A stretch of DNA of 62,005 nucleotides from the NCBI GenBank assembly GCA_017622815.1, contig JAGAQH010000031.1, positions 1-62,005 of the forward strand, read 5' to 3'. Positions within the stretch are counted from its first letter, which is position 1, and each line of letters opens with the position of its first letter. Below the pieces are notes generated by a model. It was not told the DNA's origin. It saw only the letters and a program-made list of their open reading frames with translations, and ran no database searches. Origin of the DNA: Bacteroidaceae bacterium (lineage in GTDB: Bacteria; Bacteroidota; Bacteroidia; Bacteroidales; Bacteroidaceae). This document shows, piece by piece, positions 61,431-62,005 of the stretch. The translations under genes and the position numbers were made by a program.

Positions 61431-62005
61431 TGCCTGTCCGTTACCCCGTTTTAACCCAAATCGGTCATTAGCGTTTACCCCATCAAAACACTCATAGGTA
61501 TGTCCTGTGGGTGTTTTTTGTGCTCATTTTCCTCGTTTTTTCTTGCAAAATTCAATGCAAAAGGGGTGGTGGGTGTAGTGGCTATGACTAACCGTCTTAT
61601 GAAAATTCTTTACACATGTTCAGTGTCAGTGCAGGGCGGAAATCCTCGTTTTATCCAGGCTTATTCCTCGTGTGGACTATGTCCTGAACATGTATTGCTG
61701 AAGACCTGACAATATGTCAGCACTGCCAAGACAAAACGACGACGATGATGGATGTTCTATATTGTACTGCTACTGCTTCGATTTTTACTTCTATAACACA
61801 CTGATAATCAATAGTGTATGTTTATACCTATCTGTGTCGGTGTTGCTATTGTAGCAGTGCAGTGACGTGTATTATGCCTCTTGTTTTCTATCTGTGTTTT
61901 GGATGAAAAATCATTACACAGCAAGAAGGGTGTCTACAGTTCTACAGTTCTACAGTTAGAAAATGAAAGACTGCTATTTAGACATTATAATATATATATA
62001 TAATA
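61431..62005. other. 575-bp region after rmlB without a recognisable gene
   Basis: Apart from the terminator and an 8-bp tandem repeat (TCTACAGT three times, 61933-61956) nothing is recognisable. A 69-codon frame at 61500-61709 has no protein-like composition. The window ends in an A/T repeat. Confidence 0.5.
61485..61516 (+). terminator. terminator after rmlB
   Basis: AAAACACTCATAGG pairs with CCTGTGGGTGTTTTTT with one or two mismatches; the T-run is part of the stem. The phrase AACCCAAATCGGTCATTAGCG just upstream shares its core with 13861 and, inverted, with 32160. Confidence 0.7.

Noticed and set aside
61500-61709. 69-codon frame after rmlB
   Set aside because: It starts inside a terminator hairpin and has no recognisable composition or neighbours.
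1-62005. tRNA, rRNA or a full insertion sequence
   Set aside because: No cloverleaf, rRNA-like stretch or transposase was recognised by reading; this was not a computed search.

Overview
The window looks like a chromosomal segment of a Bacteroidales bacterium, most plausibly a gut or oral Prevotella/Segatella-type species. The reasons are Bacteroidetes-type promoters (TTTG, about 20 nt, then TAnnTTTG), a UpxY-type NusG paralogue beside a surface-glycan locus, a DUF6078 protein, a secreted PepSY-like protein, a fused DAHP synthase/chorismate mutase, and many near-identical intergenic phrases. No rRNA, tRNA, CRISPR array or complete insertion sequence was seen. Base composition is mosaic: about 14-26 kb is clearly A+T-rich, while 39-62 kb is G+C-richer apart from a small A+T-rich insert at 52.65-53.70 kb.

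Layout. 0.2-6.0 kb: a DUF6078 gene, a RhuM fragment, a DUF4143-type ATPase, two tiny membrane ORFs, a coiled-coil protein of unknown function and an 807-residue SIR2-like/P-loop NTPase protein (probable antiphage defence). 6.3-8.6 kb: Vsr endonuclease with a NUDIX hydrolase, then a lipoprotein. 8.6-10.9 kb: a UpxY antiterminator divergent from a WecA-like initiating sugar-phosphate transferase. 10.9-12.5 kb: a 1.6 kb spacer without genes, holding repeated structured elements, a lone promoter and one arm of a long inverted repeat. 12.5-23.8 kb: a polysaccharide cluster (TPR membrane protein, Wzx flippase, EpsG-type polymerase, four glycosyltransferases, three acyltransferases). 24.0-26.3 kb: a three-gene cassette (Cas2-like small protein, DUF3696-type ATPase, unknown protein) lying between two remnants of the same glycosyltransferase tail. 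26.8-29.4 kb: an AAA/PD-(D/E)XK protein and a WecB/TagA/CpsF glycosyltransferase, then the second inverted-repeat arm. 29.7-30.8 kb: a YafQ-type toxin-antitoxin pair between 135-bp direct repeats.

31-39 kb: a nucleotidyltransferase-like protein, an MsbA-type ABC exporter, a LuxR-type regulator, and a minus-strand operon of one LpxL/HtrB-like acyltransferase and three consecutive Stealth-family sugar-phosphate transferases. 39-47.7 kb: mannose-6-phosphate isomerase, TrmO, a DUF554 protein, a phosphoesterase, a Phe/Tyr operon (prephenate dehydratase, aminotransferase, DAHP synthase/chorismate mutase, prephenate dehydrogenase) and a nucleosidase. 47.8-62 kb: a K+/H+ antiporter, an MBOAT + DHHW acetylation pair, a secreted protein, a radical SAM protein, rmlA, UDP-glucose dehydrogenase, a PepSY-like protein, kbl, bcp, rmlC and rmlB (no rmlD in view).

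Together the window is dominated by making, exporting and decorating surface glycan: sugar-nucleotide supply (ManA, RmlA/B/C, Ugd), initiation (WecA-like), assembly (glycosyltransferases, Wzx, Wzy-like), O-acylation (MBOAT/DHHW, acyltransferase-3, hexapeptide enzymes) and phosphodiester-type addition (Stealth). Defence-like genes sit at its left edge and inside the glycan cluster. The most promising candidates for something undescribed are the 24.0-26.3 kb cassette, the duplicated three-stem element at 11.1-12.0 kb and the long inverted repeat framing 17 kb of glycan genes.
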